Shown: positions 26,377-35,460, counted from the first letter of the stretch. The stretch: 64,000 nucleotides of DNA from Lysinibacillus timonensis (GCF_900291985.1 NZ_LT985980.1:2820001-2884000); one strand, 5' to 3'. The notes: generated by a model not told the origin, from the letters alone. A program made the numbers and translations.

Positions 26377-27258
26377 GTGAACCAAATAAAAGAATTGGCA
26401 GAGTTGATTGAGAGACATGTACCGGGTGATGGAACATATGAGACAGATATACCAGGCTTGCGGCTTGTTCGTACATCACAGGTTTCTGAACCCGTATATT
26501 CTGTTTATGAACCGTCCCTATGTGTTGTGGCTCAGGGGTCAAAATTGGTCATGTTGGGGGAAGAACACTATCTATACGATTCGGCCAGTTATCTGACTGC
26601 TTCTGTTCATTTACCAATCACAGGACAAATCATAAAGGCTTCAACTGAAAATCCTTATTTATGTGTAAATTTGTCGCTTGATATGAACCAGATTTTCGAG
26701 GTCGCTCAAACATCGGGTCAAGGTATTTCAAGTGACTCTCCGGGACGTGGCCTAGTAATCAGCACTATCAATGACGCACTCCTAGAAGTTGTATTAAGGC
26801 TCATTCGGCTGTTGGACACGCCGCAAGATATACCAGTCCTAGCACAGAGCATTAAACGTGAAATTATTTACCGGGTTCTACAGAATGATCACAATGATTC
26901 CTTAAAGCATTTTGCGCTTGTAGGCAGTCAAGCCCAACGGATTGCCAAGGTGATTGGAGTGTTAAACCGTGAATTCACGCAATCATTGAAGGTAGACGAA
27001 TTGGCGAAAGAAGCTAGCATGAGTCCTTCTTCTTTTTATAGTCATTTCAAGGAAGTGACGGGTATGAGCCCAATTCAGTATCAGAAACAGCTTAGGTTGC
27101 AGGAAGCGCGACGATTACTTTTAACGGAAAATCTGGAAGCGGCTGAGGCGGCATTCCAAGTAGGCTATGAAAGTCCATCTTATTTCAGCCGGGAATACAG
27201 CCGTAAGTTTGGTCTGTCTCCAATGAAAGATATACAACGTTTGCGGAAACTGTTTTAA
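26377..27258 (+). CDS. AraC-family transcriptional regulator with AraC_N domain
   Basis: This 294-residue regulator has an N-terminal AraC_N (arabinose-binding-like) domain (about residues 15-165), with VYEPSLCVVAQGSK and DSASYLTASVHLPITGQI. Two C-terminal helix-turn-helix motifs follow: VDELAKEASMSPSSFYSHFK and AAEAAFQVGYESPSYFSREY. GTG at 26377 is 9 bases after GGTGG and is preferred to a nearer TTG. It is divergent from the Atu4866 gene and upstream of homoserine dehydrogenase. The ligand is unknown. Confidence 0.85.
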   Translation: MNQIKELAELIERHVPGDGTYETDIPGLRLVRTSQVSEPVYSVYEPSLCVVAQGSKLVMLGEEHYLYDSASYLTASVHLPITGQIIKASTENPYLCVNLSLDMNQIFEVAQTSGQGISSDSPGRGLVISTINDALLEVVLRLIRLLDTPQDIPVLAQSIKREIIYRVLQNDHNDSLKHFALVGSQAQRIAKVIGVLNREFTQSLKVDELAKEASMSPSSFYSHFKEVTGMSPIQYQKQLRLQEARRLLLTENLEAAEAAFQVGYESPSYFSREYSRKFGLSPMKDIQRLRKLF

Positions 27259-27297
27259 TAAAAAGAAAATACACAAAAAAAGTGAATGGTGATTGTA

Positions 27298-28323
27298 ATG
27301 CAAAAGAAAATCATACTAACAGGTTATGGGACGGTAGCTAGAGAACTGTTAAAGCTTATACATACTCGAACAGTTGCTATCAAAGAAAAATACGGGGTTG
27401 AATTCATGGTTACCGGTATTGTTGGTAGTAAAGGGATGCTCTATCAAAGTGAAGGAATTGACCTCCATGCATTATTGGAAAGTGGAGCTGGTTCAAATGC
27501 TCTATTCTCCTATTCACAAAATTTCGAAGTGCCAATGATTGAACCTGATTTTCAAGAGGACGTACTGATTGAATGCACACCAACGAATGTTGAAACTGGA
27601 GAGCCAGGCCTTACTTATTTGATGAAAGCGATTGATACGGGTATGGATGTTGTCTGTGTTTCCAAGGGTGCCTTAGTTCATTCCTATCGTGATATCAAAA
27701 AAAGAGCTGAAGAAAAGGGAATCAGACTAAAATACAGTGGAGCTACAGCAGCAGCCCTCCCTACAATTGATATTGGAGAATATAGTTTATCGGGGTGCAC
27801 TATTTCACGCATAGAAGGAATTTTAAATGGAACGTCTAATTTTATTTTGACATGCATGTATGAGAATAATCTTTCCTTTGTAGAAGCGTTACGGATAGCT
27901 CAAGAAAAAGGAATCGCAGAATCAAATCCATCCTTGGACGTAAAAGGATTCGACAGCGCTTGTAAAATTTTGTTGCTAGCTAATAGTCTTTTAGGAACGA
28001 ATTATTCAATCAATGATATAAAAATTAGTGGAATTGAGCATTTAACGAGGGAAGACATTCATAACGCAAAAATGCGTAATCGCCATATAAAATTACTTGC
28101 GCGGGCATCTAAAGAACAGGGGAAATTCATTTTAGATGTAACACCATGTGAACTGGATGAAGAGCATCCTTTATTCCACGTAACGGGAACCAACAAAGGC
28201 GTGCTCTTTGAAACAATAGAAATGGGCACAATTTGCACCACTGGTGGGGCTTCGCATCCGAGAGGGGCAGCAGCAGCAGCTTTAAAGGATTTAATCAATT
28301 TATACAGGAAAGACTTGTACTAG
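27298..28323 (+). CDS. Homoserine dehydrogenase (short form without ACT domain)
   Basis: This 341-residue NAD(P)-dependent enzyme reduces aspartate semialdehyde to homoserine in the threonine and methionine pathway. It begins QKKIILTGYGTVARELLKL (GxGxxG nucleotide site), has CTPTNVETGEP, the SKGALVH strand, the substrate block YSGATAAALPTIDIGEYSLS, and LNGTSNFILTCMYENN with conserved Lys/Asp residues nearby. It ends without an ACT regulatory domain, so allosteric threonine control is not expected. ATG at 27298 is the third in-frame candidate and has GGTGA 5 bases before it. Monocistronic, followed by a terminator. Confidence 0.85.
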   Translation: MQKKIILTGYGTVARELLKLIHTRTVAIKEKYGVEFMVTGIVGSKGMLYQSEGIDLHALLESGAGSNALFSYSQNFEVPMIEPDFQEDVLIECTPTNVETGEPGLTYLMKAIDTGMDVVCVSKGALVHSYRDIKKRAEEKGIRLKYSGATAAALPTIDIGEYSLSGCTISRIEGILNGTSNFILTCMYENNLSFVEALRIAQEKGIAESNPSLDVKGFDSACKILLLANSLLGTNYSINDIKISGIEHLTREDIHNAKMRNRHIKLLARASKEQGKFILDVTPCELDEEHPLFHVTGTNKGVLFETIEMGTICTTGGASHPRGAAAAALKDLINLYRKDLY

Positions 28324-28419
28324 CAGTTCGTAATTTTTGAAATTTTCTAATGTATAGGCCGCAAAACAAAGTCACGATGATCCCGTGAACTGAATTATAA
28401 ATAAGTGCGGTTTTTAAAG

Positions 28420-28470
28420 AAAATCATCAAAAGCGTTGATATAAAAGCGTTTTTGATGATTTTATTATAT
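28420..28470 (+). terminator. Terminator of the homoserine dehydrogenase gene
   Basis: AAAATCATCAAAA (28420-28432) pairs with TTTTTGATGATTTT (28450-28463), followed by ATTATATTTT. Confidence 0.8.
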
Positions 28471-28534
28471 TTTCATGGGGATATTGATTTTAGACATACA
28501 ATTAAAACTTTCGCTCTATCGTTTCGGTTGTTAG

Positions 28535-28745
28535 ATTAAGCCCCCGATCCGGTAAATAAACGGAGAAATTTCGCTTAATTGAGAACTAACATCAAAAATA
28601 GCTAAAAATAGACGGAGAGATTCCGCCTATCGACTCGAAAGACATCGTAAAGAAGGATTTTTCACTGCATAACCGGAATACTTCCCCTTATTTAAGCCCA
28701 AAATGAACTCCATTCTCATATAACCGGAAATTCTCCGCTTATCTA
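28535..28745 (-). repeat. Interspersed repeat, copy B (reverse)
   Basis: Reverse-orientation core copy without the long left flank. Its palindromic cores start at 28561, 28613, 28674 and 28725 (spacing 52, 61, 51). It lies 400 bases upstream of the DUF559-type nuclease gene, in the same orientation as copy C behind it. Confidence 0.85.
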
Positions 28746-29143
28746 CTTTGGCATGGTGCCAGATTACGATCTAGTTTTGCAACTACATATGCCGGTTTAG
28801 AGCAACTTTCGATTAAAGAAACCCTTAAACAGGGCGATTCAAACGGAAACAGAATGATATCAATGAGATTTTCGAAAGTTAAAATACAGATTGACAAATG
28901 TTGGGATTTTATTAAACTAGAAATAGTATTATCCTCAGATTCTTCTTTTTATGTTTGTACTCCATATTTTTCTTTCATAATTTAAACGACCTTTTTCTCT
29001 TAACCTCATTCATTTAAATATTTGTCCAAAGTTCAAACAAATCAATAATAGAGTTAATTTATTCGTGGCATCGAATAGGGATGTAATTTTGCTTTCGATA
29101 CGTAGAAGAAAATGAGGATATGATATTGGATAGGAGGAATCTT
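28746..29143 (+). other. Upstream region of the nuclease gene
   Basis: About 400 bases without a gene. TTGACA (28891-28896), 16 bases, then TAAACT (28913-28918) could be a promoter for the nuclease, which would give a leader of roughly 220 bases. Nothing else recognisable is seen. Confidence 0.4.
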
Positions 29144-29806
29144 ATGGGATTTAGAGAAGAATATCAGGCTTTTATGAATGCGCACTTGAAGTCAAGGACG
29201 GGTGAGCGGTTGCGTCGCTTACAAGAAGGTCACAATCAGGCTGAAATGATATTTTTGAAGCAAGTGTGGTGGCCAATATTTTTCCACTTTAAATATCTTC
29301 ATCCGGAATATGAAGTGGACGATTTTAAGGATGGTAAGAGGTATTTAGATTTTGCTTATATTCGCCCCGGCATCCGAATATGTCTTGAGATCGACGGGTA
29401 TGGCCCTCACCTACGGAACATAAGCAGATGGCAATTTTCCGACAACTTGGAACGTCAGAATCAGTTGGTGATTGACGGATGGACAGTAATCCGCTTTTCT
29501 TATGACCAAGTAAAAGAGCAACCTCGTCGATGTCAACAGATTGTTCAGCAAGTGATTGGTCAATGGCTGGGTGATGAACTGGACCAGACATCATTGCCAA
29601 TTGTCGAAAAGGAAGTACTTCGGTTAGCGATACGAAAAGGGGAAGCCATATCCCCTAAAGAAGTTGAAAAGTATATGAAGCTAAGTGACAAGACGGTAAA
29701 AAAAGTACTTTCTCAACTAGTTAATAAACAGATGTTGATTCCCGCATCTGGGGTCAAGAGAATCCGCTCCTATCGGTTAGGAGATCAGGTTAAGCGCCCA
29801 ATCTGA
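29144..29806 (+). CDS. DUF559/Vsr-like PD-(D/E)XK nuclease with winged-helix-like tail
   Basis: This 220-residue cytoplasmic protein starts at an ATG after TAGGAGGAAT. The first ~150 residues carry a restriction-endonuclease-like core: E34 in NQAEMIFL, D69 in RYLDFAYI, E82 and D84 in CLEIDGYGPH with H89, then DGWTVIRFSYDQVKEQP with R117. This matches the DUF559/Vsr layout, so it should cut or nick DNA with metal. Residues ~165-215 (AISPKEVEKYMKLSDKTVKK) look like a winged helix. The last codons lie inside repeat copy C, and copy B is upstream in the same orientation. Confidence 0.8.
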   Translation: MGFREEYQAFMNAHLKSRTGERLRRLQEGHNQAEMIFLKQVWWPIFFHFKYLHPEYEVDDFKDGKRYLDFAYIRPGIRICLEIDGYGPHLRNISRWQFSDNLERQNQLVIDGWTVIRFSYDQVKEQPRRCQQIVQQVIGQWLGDELDQTSLPIVEKEVLRLAIRKGEAISPKEVEKYMKLSDKTVKKVLSQLVNKQMLIPASGVKRIRSYRLGDQVKRPI

Positions 29807-30035
29807 TAAATAGACGGAGAAATTTCGCTTAATTGGAAAAAAGAATAAAAAATAGCTAAAATAGACGGAGAGATTCCGACTATCGGCTCAAAAAACGTAT
29901 AAATTAAGGGTTTTGCTTTGCATAACCGGAAAACCTCCCCTTATTTAAGCCCAAAACGAGTTCCATACTTATATAACCGAAAATTCTCCGCTTATTTTAC
30001 AATTCAAGGAAACCCTATTTAAATGTGTTACGGTA
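29782..30035 (-). repeat. Interspersed repeat, copy C (reverse), overlapping the nuclease 3-prime end
   Basis: Cores start at 29815, 29866, 29927 and 29978 (spacing 51, 61, 51). Similarity to the forward copies begins within the nuclease gene (TCAGGTTAAGC, 29785-29795) and weakly continues to GTTACgg near 30030. The following 200 bases to the DinB gene hold nothing recognisable. Confidence 0.85.
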
Positions 30036-30243
30036 AAACATACTCGATAGAGACTATTTCGAGGAATAAACCTCATTTAGCCTTACTACCGTAAACCGTA
30101 TCATAAATGATGAGTCGTTCAACTCCCGGGAATTTAATGTAGTAATAACATTTCGTTTAAAAAAGGAACTAAGTTGTTCACCATCGAATTATGTTTTCAT
30201 GGTTGTTTTAGGTTTAGTGAGACCAAGTAAGGGAGGAATTAAT

Positions 30244-30696
30244 ATGGGGCAAGTAAAGCAAATGATGAATGAATGGTTACAACACCGTAATGTGTTAGAG
30301 GAATTTTTAGAATTCATAGATGATGAACATATTGATTTTAGACCATGGGAAGGGGCTATGGCACTTGGTGAACTGGCATTGCATATTGCTGGGTGGAATG
30401 ATGTGTTTGTTTCAATGGTCAAAACAGAAGAGTTTGCTTCACCAAACATTCCTGAATGTAAGACAATGGGAGACGTACGTAGGGCTGTAAAGGACTTTAC
30501 GGAAAAAACAAAGGCTACATACGAATCATTGACGGATGCAGATTTAGAAGCCGAAAATAATTCATCACACCCTAAACTTCAAGGGGCGAAGAAAAGATAT
30601 CTTACTGCAATGTATGATCACGAGATTCACCATAAGGGCCAACTTTTTGTTTACGCACGTATGGCAGGAGTGAAAGAAGTCCCGTTTTTCCGCTGA
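30244..30696 (+). CDS. DinB-family metal-binding protein
   Basis: This 150-residue four-helix-bundle protein is of the DinB/YfiT type. The metal triad is visible as a histidine in ELALHIAGWNDV (about residue 47) and two in DHEIHHKGQLFVYARMAGV (about 128 and 132). These bind a divalent metal; some members are bacillithiol or mycothiol transferases, others have unknown roles. The ATG at 30244 follows AAGGGAGGAATT. A GGGCGC-type hairpin follows. No partner genes are adjacent. Confidence 0.85.
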   Translation: MGQVKQMMNEWLQHRNVLEEFLEFIDDEHIDFRPWEGAMALGELALHIAGWNDVFVSMVKTEEFASPNIPECKTMGDVRRAVKDFTEKTKATYESLTDADLEAENNSSHPKLQGAKKRYLTAMYDHEIHHKGQLFVYARMAGVKEVPFFR

Positions 30697-30715
30697 TTAT
30701 TGTTGTTCCGTAATC

Positions 30716-30750
30716 AGGCGCGATTCTTCAACAAGAGTTGTGTTTTTTCT
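30716..30750 (+). terminator. Terminator of the DinB gene (GGGCGC family)
   Basis: CGCGATTCTT pairs with AAGAGTTGTG through several G-U pairs, followed by TTTTTTCTTT. Confidence 0.6.
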
Positions 30751-30997
30751 TTATCTTAAGGACCAGATTGTGGAGTAGAACTAAAAAACATTCCCACATC
30801 ATACTTTGGGGAACATTCTATAAAGCATCTTGACTACTGCACAGTTTTGGCTGCTTTGTACTTCAATTAGTATACTAAACAATCGCTTTGGTGTTCAGAG
30901 ATAATAATGAAGCAGATTCGGGATAATATCTCCATTTTGTAGTATTGTGGAGAGAGATAACTGAATGAATACAATTTAAGGTAAGTAGGGGATTATG

Positions 30998-31321
30998 ATG
31001 AAAATAAATTTAATGATTTTTATATCATCCATAAAAGAACAAATAGAAAACAATGTCGGAGAAATAGTGATCAAAACATTTGAATCTAACATTCGTCCTG
31101 TAAAAGGGGATATTTTAGATGATCCAGGATTCCATCCGGGATTTCATAATGGATATGAAGTTGTAAAGGTTACAATAAATTATGCTTTAAATGAATGCTG
31201 GGTTTCACTATCCCCCCTTGAGTTGGAAAGGGAAGAAATCGAGATAGAGACCTATATAGAGAGACTTAAAGCAAACGGTTGGAGTGTTATTTCAAAAGAA
31301 GAAATTAGAAAAATGAATTAA
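30998..31321 (+). CDS. Hypothetical protein (107 aa)
   Basis: This 107-residue soluble protein has no signal peptide. I choose the second of two adjacent ATG codons because it lies 6 bases after AGGGG. Notable segments are SNIRPVKGDILDDPGFHPGF, with two HPGF/FHNG aromatic turns, and a C-terminal helix-strand LKANGWSVISKEEIRKMN. The family is not recognised. It may be a small immunity-like or accessory protein, but there is no neighbour evidence for that. Confidence 0.6.
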   Translation: MKINLMIFISSIKEQIENNVGEIVIKTFESNIRPVKGDILDDPGFHPGFHNGYEVVKVTINYALNECWVSLSPLELEREEIEIETYIERLKANGWSVISKEEIRKMN

Positions 31322-31753
31322 AAATTTTAGAAAAGAGTGTGTGAAGATTTATACTTTAGCTTACTTGAGCTCTAGTTGAATATTGATCCACAACAATCGG
31401 GCGCATTTCATTATAAGGAATGCGTCTTTCTTCATGATAAGCGCCCATTTGTTGAATAAAGGGAAATGAATATTTATGCCAAAATAAGGGGGGGTGCGAA
31501 GAATTGTACATATTGCAGGATTTATTTCTTCAGTCATTATTTAACTATACTCCCCCGGTGCCATCCATGAATCGCAAAAATCAGCGCTTGACCACAGAGA
31601 ATGGTGGGAATTTGAGCGTGTCTTCCAAAAGAACTGTCATAATCTAACAGTCATACAATATTGAGTAAAACCATGAGTTTTTTGCCAGTGATATTATATA
31701 GTACTAGACAAGACTCGCACATGAATCTCGAGCTACCAACCAGGCGGTCTTCT
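31322..31753. other. Intergenic stretch with a GGGCGCATTTC hairpin
   Basis: The only structured feature is the hairpin at 31398-31434 (arms GGGCGCATTTC and GGAATGCGTC, then TTTCTT), about 75 bases after the hypothetical gene and probably its terminator. The rest, downstream of the HxlR gene, shows no ORF or RNA gene. Confidence 0.55.
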
Positions 31754-32131
31754 TTATTTATTGTTTTTCACGCTATTTGTGACTTCCATATTTTTTTCCA
31801 ATTGTTCTTCTCCCCAATAGCAAATCGCATCCAATACAGGAATCAGTGATAATCCCTTTTCCGATAAACTATATTCTACTTTAGGAGGCACTTGAGGATA
31901 TTCTTTACGATTAATTAGTTGATCACCTTCAAGTTCTTTTAGTGTATTGGTTAATGTTTTAAAAGAGACAGTGCCAAGCATCCGTTTCAACTGGTTGTAG
32001 CGAATAGGATTACGGTTCAAATATAAAGCATATAAAACCGTCATCTTATATTTACCACCAATTAATGACAAAGTATATACGAAACCGGTATCCTCCAGGC
32101 GTTCTTTAAAAACATAGGATTCTTTTTCCAT
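31754..32131 (-). CDS. HxlR-family transcriptional regulator
   Basis: This 125-residue winged-helix protein has the HxlR layout: LSLIGGKYKMTVLYALYLN, RYNQLKRMLGTVSFKTLTNTL (recognition helix), LINRKEYPQVPPKVEYSLSEKG (wing) and a C-terminal dimer helix. It lacks the usual N-terminal Cys of redox-sensing members such as HypR. The ATG is 8 bases after AAAGGAGAG. It is divergent, across 124 bases, from the flavodoxin-fold oxidoreductase gene, which it most likely regulates in response to quinones or aldehydes. Confidence 0.88.
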   Translation of the reverse strand: MEKESYVFKERLEDTGFVYTLSLIGGKYKMTVLYALYLNRNPIRYNQLKRMLGTVSFKTLTNTLKELEGDQLINRKEYPQVPPKVEYSLSEKGLSLIPVLDAICYWGEEQLEKNMEVTNSVKNNK

Positions 32132-32255
32132 TCAAATACTCTCCTTTAGGTTAGTATCGCACTTTAATTACCGTACTTGTTGTATGTTATAGCATAAAAT
32201 AAAATGGATGTACATCAAAATATGATGCGTTTTAAAAGGAAAAGGAGGACTAAAA

Positions 32256-32837
32256 ATGAACACGATTGTCTATGTACATCCATGGGAAGGAAGTTTTAAT
32301 CATGCAATCTTAACTTCCTTAACAAAAGACTTAGAAGCTAAGAAAGAAAAATTTCAAGTGATTGATCTATATAAAGACGGGTTTAATCCCGTATTTACGG
32401 CTGAAGAATTAAAGCATTTTAATAGAGGAGAGACGCCTTACGAATTAGTTAAGGAATATCAAAAAAAATTAAGCCATGCAACTGAGTTGATTTTTATTTT
32501 TCCTGTCTGGTGGTGGGACTTACCTGCTATTTTAAAAGGATTCATTGATAAAGTGATGTTGAGTGGCTTTGCTTTCATAGAAGATAAAAAAACAGGTTCC
32601 TTGAAAGGATTATTGACAAGTATAGAAAAAACAACTGTCATCTCAACTTCTACAACAGATAAAGAGTATATTGAATTTGAAGGGGGAAATGCCATTCAGG
32701 GAGTCTTCATTAACCGAACTCTAGCTGACTTGGGAATTAAAAATGAATACACCAAATGGATTCACTTTTCTGGAGTTAACTTAACAACAGATGAGAAGAG
32801 AAAACAATTTTTAGAAGAAATACCGCAACAAATTTAG
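32256..32837 (+). CDS. NAD(P)H oxidoreductase, flavodoxin-2 fold (MdaB/YwrO-like)
   Basis: This 193-residue soluble flavoenzyme has the N-terminal phosphate-loop strand TIVYVHPWEGSFNHAIL, LIFIFPVWWWDLPAILKGFI around the flavin, and GFAFI followed by a KGLL turn. These match the flavodoxin-like NAD(P)H quinone reductase family. It probably reduces quinones by two electrons with FMN or FAD. Its divergent HxlR regulator supports a detoxification role. The ATG follows AAAAGGAGGACT. Confidence 0.85.
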   Translation: MNTIVYVHPWEGSFNHAILTSLTKDLEAKKEKFQVIDLYKDGFNPVFTAEELKHFNRGETPYELVKEYQKKLSHATELIFIFPVWWWDLPAILKGFIDKVMLSGFAFIEDKKTGSLKGLLTSIEKTTVISTSTTDKEYIEFEGGNAIQGVFINRTLADLGIKNEYTKWIHFSGVNLTTDEKRKQFLEEIPQQI

Positions 32838-32936
32838 AGTAGATTGAGTTGTTCTTTATGACACTTTAACGAACACGAGGGAAAGAGATACGGCAAGGGA
32901 ATGTTCTTAAAAGGTACTATATGATATAGCAGTTAA

Positions 32937-33107
32937 TGCTGTGGAATCATTATCATTTACACCGTAGTTGTTTTGACAACAGGATTTGATGAGGGTGATT
33001 TATATAATTTCTCCAAAAGGACTGATGGTAAAATAACCAGTATACATCTAACAGGTAAATTAGTTGAAGGAGAATTAAATGATTTTAGGTTTGAGATCAT
33101 ATATTAG
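32937..33107 (+). pseudogene. Possible gene remnant (about 56 codons)
   Basis: An open frame with no credible start reads a hydrophobic run (GIIIIYTVVVLTTGF) and then DEGDLYNFSKRTDGKITSIH and LTGKLVEGELNDFRFEIIY, ending in TAG. The tail looks like the end of a small exported or lipoprotein beta-domain. Lack of start and ribosome site suggests a decayed gene. Origin is not recognised. Confidence 0.3.
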
Positions 33108-33118
33108 TTATTCCATTT

Positions 33119-33151
33119 AAGGGCGCCATTCTTGAGGAATCGGCGCCTTAT
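33119..33151 (+). terminator. GGGCGCC hairpin after the gene remnant
   Basis: GGCGCC-ATTC (33122-33131) pairs with GGAAT-CGGCGCC, followed by TTATAG. It is one of the recurrent hairpins; the T-run is poor. Confidence 0.5.
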
Positions 33152-33283
33152 AGCTTTTAAGGGAAAAAAGTTATTAATGTATTTATTGATATATGCAAGG
33201 TTAGCGGTACATAATAACTTTAGTAAAATTATTTATATTTGTTGATTAGATTCTCTTTAAGACATGAAAAGTAGGTGAACAAA

Positions 33284-33433
33284 GTGGGAAAATATCAATT
33301 GGATACCAAGGGTAAGGTAGCTGTGACAAAGTATCATGAGAAAAACATGCCTGGCAGATTTGATAAAAAGCAGCAACTTGAAAAAATACGTGCGGAGTAT
33401 TTGAAAAAGAAGCAAAATCAAACAGATAAATAA
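33284..33433 (+). CDS. Small basic conserved-type protein (49 aa)
   Basis: A GTG start at 33284 follows AGGTGAACAAA. The 49 residues read GKYQLDTKGKVAVTKYHEKN, MPGRFDKKQQLEKIRAEYLK and a KKQNQTDK tail. Lys/Arg make up about a third, which suggests nucleic-acid or ribosome association. I do not recognise a named family. Clear codon structure and ribosome site support it as real. Confidence 0.6.
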   Translation: MGKYQLDTKGKVAVTKYHEKNMPGRFDKKQQLEKIRAEYLKKKQNQTDK

Positions 33434-33806
33434 TATGAATGAATACATAGTAAGAATGAATATATGCTAATTTCTTCTTAACGAAGGATTTAGTGAATTA
33501 ACAATCTTCACGATCGGGTGCAATTCTGTAGCCAAGTATCAGCGCTTCTTTCCATTTTAGGCGATTTAACGGAATAAAAGTTTTAAATAAAATTGGATAT
33601 TTTTATTAATATGATGGTGAGATTGTTAATAAATGTACTTCACAAACGGGGCAGTTTAGCCTAAGTGAAATTATTTACAATTAAGTGAAACTTTGGAACA
33701 GCATTCGATGTAATAGTAGAAAAAAATCCTGCTAATTATTGATCTATTTTCAATCTCTCCTTGCATTAGTACAGCCGATTTCCAATTGAAAATTAGCTTG
33801 GTTTTT
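33434..33806. other. Intergenic stretch with a partial hairpin and a short repeated motif
   Basis: No gene is supported. GATCGGGTGCAATTCTG near 33510 looks like the left half of the GGGCGC hairpin family without its right arm. ACGGGGCAGTTTAG at about 33648-33661 recurs at about 34433 and, diverged, at 35577. Confidence 0.45.
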
Positions 33807-34154
33807 TTAAAGTTGGGTTTTAGCATATTTTGACTTCCAATCTCCAGGATTCGTGTCATCTGGAATCACACCATTGATAATATCAAGGTAGTGATTTGCC
33901 TTCTCTTCCATATATGTTACTGTTTGTTTCGCTTCCTCTAATTGAGCGTGAGCAATCTCTTTTTGTTTCAAAATGATTTCATATCGTTCCTGAATGGTAC
34001 TATTACCTTCTAAACACAAATCTACATAGGATTTAATGTCTTCCACTGACATACTAACTTGCTTCAGATATTTAACACCTATAAGCCAGTTAACCGACTC
34101 TTCATCAAAAAGCCGATTATTATTCTTATCACGCTTTAAGCTTGGATTGAAAAT
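33807..34154 (-). pseudogene. N-terminally truncated MerR-family regulator
   Basis: The frame reads LKRDKNNNRLFDEESVNWLI, then YLKQVSMSVEDIKSYVDLCL and the effector-type coiled coil to the stop at 33807, as in YraB/AdhR-type MerR proteins. The first helix-turn-helix (about 25 residues) and the start codon are missing: the frame hits TAA at 34155-34157. An internal ATG at 34052 could start an 81-residue fragment without a DNA-binding domain. It meets another truncated frame at 34140, which marks a deletion scar. Confidence 0.75.
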
Positions 34155-34286
34155 TTAAAGGAGATACTTGTTAATAATGGAGATATGGGAAAAATTGCTG
34201 AGTTCGATTTAGGACACAGTGAATTAATTGACTATTTACAAGCAGCATCGGCAGAAATGCTAAATATCTTACAAGTAAATGAATAA
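34140..34286 (+). pseudogene. C-terminal remnant of an unidentified gene
   Basis: A 48-codon open frame without a start reads WIENLKEILVNNGDMGKIAE, then FDLGHSELIDYLQAASAEML and NILQVNE, and is followed by a strong terminator. It is evidently the end of a longer gene whose 5-prime part has been lost. It overlaps the truncated MerR frame by 15 bases at the junction. Family not recognised. Confidence 0.55.
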
Positions 34287-34295
34287 GGGAAAATG

Positions 34296-34323
34296 AAAAG
34301 CTGAGATTTTTCTCAGCTTTTTT
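34296..34323 (+). terminator. Terminator of the truncated gene
   Basis: AAAAGCTGAGA and TCTCAGCTTTTTT form a tight stem-loop with a T6 run. Confidence 0.88.
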
Positions 34324-34512
34324 CGTCCAAAGAAAAAGTTGATAATAGAGATTGTGAAGGATTACACTTCAACTAAAGAGGGAGTTGATCCAAGAAGGAT
34401 TCGACGCTCTTTTTATTGAACTTATTGTACTAACGGGGCAGTTTAGTAAAAATGGATATTTACTGATTCGTGAACAAAAATGCAGATAAGAAAACGCAAA
34501 GGGTGGTAAATA

Positions 34513-34827
34513 ATGAATGGTTGGCTTTGGCTTAATGTTGGTAGTCTCGTTCTTGGTCTTATTGCTTGGACACTTCCAGTTGTTAATCTTATTCGATATA
34601 AAAACCATAACCATAAGAATTGGAGCGGTCTTTCCATTATGAGTATCAGTGCTTGTGCGATATCGTTATATTTCCAGATAGTCTATGGTCATTATCTGGT
34701 TATGATTGAGGATTGGTCTGCTCTTATGGAAGAGGCTGTGGTCATTGTAAGTTCAATTCTTCTTATCGTTACACTTCTATTAAATATAATAACTATTATT
34801 GTATATCGTGACAAAACAGCAAAGTAG
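34513..34827 (+). CDS. Small three-span membrane protein (104 aa)
   Basis: This 104-residue protein has three hydrophobic segments (about residues 5-27, 40-60 and 75-97). The loop YKNHNHKNWSGLSIMSISAC is His/Asn-rich. The ATG follows GGGTGGTAAATA. It resembles uncharacterised three-helix membrane proteins of Bacillales and clostridia. No catalytic residues or neighbours reveal its role. Confidence 0.6.
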   Translation: MNGWLWLNVGSLVLGLIAWTLPVVNLIRYKNHNHKNWSGLSIMSISACAISLYFQIVYGHYLVMIEDWSALMEEAVVIVSSILLIVTLLLNIITIIVYRDKTAK

Positions 34828-34924
34828 AATATCAAATTACTGTTTGTGAAAGGGGGTACTTAAACTATCGGAGACTTTAGTTTAACAAGAAAAAGGCAGA
34901 AACTACTATTTGATCCTCAAAAAT

Positions 34925-34960
34925 CGGGCACGATTCAGTAGAAATTGTGCTCTTTCTTTA
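34925..34960 (+). terminator. GGGCACGATTC hairpin (terminator-like)
   Basis: GGGCACGATTC pairs with GAAATTGTGCTC, followed by TTTCTTTATG. It is about 100 bases past the membrane-protein gene. Confidence 0.55.
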
Positions 34961-35128
34961 TGTAAGAATCAGTTTTGGATAACGAATAAATTAATAGGCT
35001 ATAAACTAATATGTTTCAAGCTTCAATCCGTTCTAACTGGGGATTTAAACTAATAATCTTCTAATAGAAAATTAATGAAGAGTATATGAAGGTGCAATGT
35101 GAAAAGACCATTAGGCGTAACATTTAAA

Positions 35129-35460
35129 TTGTGGGTTGGAGTCATCAAATAATTTATGATTAATGATGAGAGGTTTCGGTAACGCATTTTTAAGCACAAC
35201 TAGTAAAAGAAATTAGCGGAGATTTTCCGGTTAAATGCCGAATACATCTATATTCTGGGGTAAATAAGGGGAAATTTTCCGACTATGTAAAGAAAAATCC
35301 TCCATTTTCGCCTTTTTCGAGTCGATAGGCGGAATTTCTCCGTCTATTTCAGCTATTTTTCACTTTAATTCTTAAATAAGAGGAAATTTTCCGGCTATAT
35401 ATTTTGAGCTTAACCTGTATGCCTAAGTATGAGTAACCCAGCTAATAGAAGATCGCTATT
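35129..35460 (+). repeat. Interspersed repeat, copy D (forward)
   Basis: Full-length copy with the left flank ATGATGAGAGGTTTCGGTAA and the right end GAGCTTAACCTG. It is followed at once by a GGGCGC hairpin. The GAGGAAAATCCTC palindrome between cores two and three is mutated here. Confidence 0.9.

Noticed and set aside
34042-34052. ATG inside the truncated MerR gene as a real start
   Set aside because: It would make an 81-residue protein without the DNA-binding helix and has no ribosome site.
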